From Streptomyces sp. B3I8 (lineage in GTDB: Bacteria; Actinomycetota; Actinomycetes; Streptomycetales; Streptomycetaceae), in NCBI RefSeq assembly GCF_030816915.1, contig NZ_JAUSYN010000002.1:3795501-3859500 (forward strand): 64,000 nt of DNA, written 5' to 3'. Of the stretch, positions 63,219 through 64,000 are shown piece after piece (within the stretch, counting starts at the first letter, position 1; each line of letters starts with the position of its first letter). Made by a program: the position numbers and the translations under genes. The notes beneath the pieces were generated by a model that worked only from the letters and a program-made list of their open reading frames with translations, had not been told where the DNA came from and made no database searches.

Positions 63219-64000
63219 GTGACGGAAACCATCGAGCACGACGGGACACACCGCGCAGAGGGACGGCAGCGCGGACCGCTGATCGTCACCGAGGACACCG
63301 AGCTGCTCGACGACCTGCTGCGCCTGTGCGCCGCCGCGGGTGCCCGGCCCGAGGTGCATCCGACGGTGCCCGAGGGCCGGGAACGCTGGGAGGCGGCGCC
63401 CTTGGTGCTGGTCGGGAACGACGCGGTGCCCCGGGTCCGGGGGGCCACCCGCAGGCGGGGAGTGGTGCTGGTCGGACGGGACCAGGACGACTCGGGAGTG
63501 TGGCGCCGGGCCGTCGAGATCGGGGCCGACCACGTCCTCGTGCTCCCGGACGGCGAACAGTGGCTGGTCGACCGCATCGCCGACGTCACCGAGGGCGTGG
63601 GGCGTCCGGCCCTGACCGTCGGGGTGCTCGGCGGACGTGGCGGGGCGGGCGCCTCCACACTGGCCTGCGCGCTCGCCGTCACCTCCGCCCGCGAGGGCCG
63701 GCGCACCCTCTTGGTGGACGCGGACCCGCTGGGCGGCGGACTGGACGTCCTGCTGTGCGGTGAGTCGGCGCGCGGTCTGCGCTGGCCCGCCTTCGCCGCC
63801 TCGCGGGGCCGCGTGGGCAGCGGGGCACTGGAGGAGTCACTGCCCGCGCTGCACGCCCTGCGAGTGCTGAGCTGGGACCGGAGCGACGCCGTGACGGTGC
63901 CTCCCGAAGCTGTCCGTGCCGTCCTGGCCGCCGCCCGTCGACGCGGGGGCACGGTGGTCGTCGACCTGCCGCGCCGATTCGACGAGGGCACCGCCGAGGT
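63219..64000 (+). CDS. ssd: Ssd/CpaE-type septum-site ATPase, 3' end missing
   Basis: Partial: 260 codons to the window edge. The N-terminal receiver-like domain lacks a clear phospho-Asp (LIVTEDTELLDDLLRLCAAA). A MinD/ParA-like ATPase follows: deviant Walker A LGGRGGAGASTLACALA and LLVDADPLGGGLDVLL. In actinobacteria these proteins head the tad/Flp pilus cluster and are named septum-site determining. GTG at 63219 with a GGGGCTGGAGA site. The tad genes would lie right of the window. Confidence 0.88.
   Translation, partial: MTETIEHDGTHRAEGRQRGPLIVTEDTELLDDLLRLCAAAGARPEVHPTVPEGRERWEAAPLVLVGNDAVPRVRGATRRRGVVLVGRDQDDSGVWRRAVEIGADHVLVLPDGEQWLVDRIADVTEGVGRPALTVGVLGGRGGAGASTLACALAVTSAREGRRTLLVDADPLGGGLDVLLCGESARGLRWPAFAASRGRVGSGALEESLPALHALRVLSWDRSDAVTVPPEAVRAVLAAARRRGGTVVVDLPRRFDEGTAE

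Overview
The window is high-GC chromosomal DNA (third codon positions almost all G or C, frequent GTG starts, 4-bp ATGA/GTGA overlaps) from a Streptomyces. From memory of S. coelicolor, the right half matches the SCO35xx core region: wblA beside a bifunctional penicillin-binding protein, an ArsA-type ATPase pair, crp, nth, a MarP-type protease, nhaA, acs, and a CpaE/Ssd-type ATPase opening what is probably a tad pilus locus.

Layout. (1) 1-8.2 kb: a redox cluster (quinone oxidoreductase, old yellow enzyme, MarR regulator), then an ABC exporter with two related FtsX-type permeases, divergent from an OmpR/histidine-kinase pair. (2) 8.2-13 kb: an unusual three-gene operon with 4-bp overlaps. It encodes an aminoglycoside-phosphotransferase-fold kinase fused to an uncharacterised, possibly phospholipase-D-like domain, a radical SAM enzyme with a spore-photoproduct-lyase-like core, and an HD phosphohydrolase with a dGTPase-like motif. 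A membrane-anchored helical protein is encoded divergently. This is the best candidate for an undescribed system. (3) 13-16 kb: a HIT gene with an in-frame amber codon, a RidA/HxlR divergent pair, a small membrane protein and a frameshifted hypothetical gene. (4) 16.2-34.6 kb: an actinomycete integrative and conjugative element (AICE) of the pSAM2/SLP1 type in tRNA-Pro(CGG), bounded by a 44-bp repeat. Its right half is the core: SCO3933-like regulator, FtsK-like transfer ATPase, DUF2637 and Spd proteins, RepSA, Xis, Int. Its left half is a patchwork of small hypothetical genes separated by diverged noncoding repeats, with an insertion sequence that carries a passenger gene. A signalling module (HATPase, HTH-sensor protein, PP2C-like phosphatase) joins the halves. 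A shared operator built on CTGTCTAG precedes four transcription units. (5) 34.6-64 kb: ordinary conserved chromosome.

The AICE appears to sit in a site used more than once. Its left junction is preceded by a second copy of the short sequence that lies between int and the tRNA on the right, and an att-like 17-mer lies inside the element. Broken genes are frequent around it: amber HIT, frameshifted 15-16 kb gene, frameshifted XRE regulator. No rRNA genes or CRISPR arrays were seen; the only complete tRNA gene is tRNA-Pro. All family names come from reading translated sequence by eye; no search was run.
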